From NCBI GenBank assembly GCA_039934475.1, contig JBDTMC010000452.1, positions 1 to 6,433 of the forward strand: 6,433 nucleotides of DNA. The letters run 5' to 3'. This document shows positions 6,286 to 6,433 of the stretch, piece by piece. The position numbers and the translations under genes are program-made. Each line of letters starts with the position of its first letter. Within the stretch, counting starts at the first letter, position 1. Source of the stretch: JBDTMC01 sp039934475. GTDB taxonomy: Bacteria > Acidobacteriota > Terriglobia > Bryobacterales > Bryobacteraceae. The notes beneath the pieces are model-generated. The model saw nothing but the letters and a program-made list of their open reading frames with translations, searched no databases and had not been told where the DNA came from.

Positions 6286-6433
6286 TCCCTAGTGCGATAC
6301 GGAATCCGGCTCGAACCCACACGCAACACCGCTCGCTCCGCGTGGGCCAGCGACATCCCCTCACCCGTCGCGGCCGACCTACTCGGCCTGCGCGTAGCCA
6401 CCGCCGCCCGGTGGGCCGCGTTCACCGGAGGAG
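6286..6433 (+). pseudogene. Integrase/tyrosine-recombinase-like C-terminal fragment (open at right edge)
   Basis: After a TGA at 6283-6285 the frame is open to the window edge, with a possible GTG start at 6292. It contains VRYGIRLEPTRNTARSAWA and then VAADLLGLRVATAARW. The pattern of RYGI, then R-N-T-A-R, then ADLLGL-x4-A-x2-W resembles the C-terminal end of integrase-like proteins common in actinobacteria, where ADLLG-x-TA-x2-W corresponds to the LLGH-x4-TT-x2-Y box of tyrosine recombinases. The upstream catalytic region is not in this frame: the preceding 50 bases contain stop codons, and a possible continuation, LGGQRLE, ends at the TGA. This suggests a decayed or truncated copy. Called from remembered family patterns; a short new gene beginning at 6292 is the alternative. 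Confidence 0.4.

Noticed and set aside
6240..6425. A 61-codon minus-strand open frame at the right edge
   Set aside because: Arginine/serine-rich translation with no motif; the opposite strand over the same bases has the more protein-like recombinase-type sequence.
1..6433. CRISPR arrays, tRNA or rRNA genes, complete insertion sequences
   Set aside because: No regularly spaced repeats, no tRNA-like or rRNA-like sequence, and no terminal inverted repeats with a transposase gene were seen by eye.

Overview
The window looks like a piece of an Acidobacteriota chromosome, most like the Solibacter/Bryobacter group. This is inferred from gene style only: a very large Oar-type TonB-dependent receptor with an N-terminal carboxypeptidase-regulatory-like domain, a twin-arginine-signalled Gfo/Idh/MocA oxidoreductase, moderately high G+C, and many genes without a Shine-Dalgarno site. 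No marker gene is present to prove it.

Layout. The left part is read on the minus strand. A 1139-residue outer-membrane receptor (202-3621) is followed by a strong hairpin (156-181) and then by the first 46 codons of a secreted protein that runs off the left edge (1-139). A 339-base divergent intergenic region (3622-3960) separates the receptor from a plus-strand cluster. That cluster holds an exported oxidoreductase (3961-5256), a 156-residue protein with M15-type zinc peptidase motifs and no signal peptide (5259-5729), and a 175-residue secreted protein with six cysteines (5711-6238). The three plus-strand genes are packed tightly: 2 bases separate the first pair, and the second pair overlap by 19 bases. 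The last gene has a near-perfect ribosome binding site inside the M15 gene. The right edge (6286-6433) is an open reading frame resembling the C-terminal end of an actinobacterial-type tyrosine recombinase. It follows a stop codon and is probably a relic or the end of a mobile element.

How the genes may work together. The receptor and the oxidoreductase fit a divergent nutrient-uptake and sugar-modification locus, but their substrate cannot be read from the sequence. The most interesting part is the M15-like/secreted-protein pair. A cell-wall-hydrolase-like protein made without a signal peptide, translationally coupled to a small secreted cysteine-containing protein of unknown family, has the architecture of an effector-immunity pair such as those of type VI secretion. 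A domesticated phage endolysin with an unrelated partner is the main alternative. A recombinase-like remnant immediately downstream is compatible with acquisition by transfer. Two partial genes at the window edges (1-139 minus and 6286-6433 plus) were read directly from the sequence.
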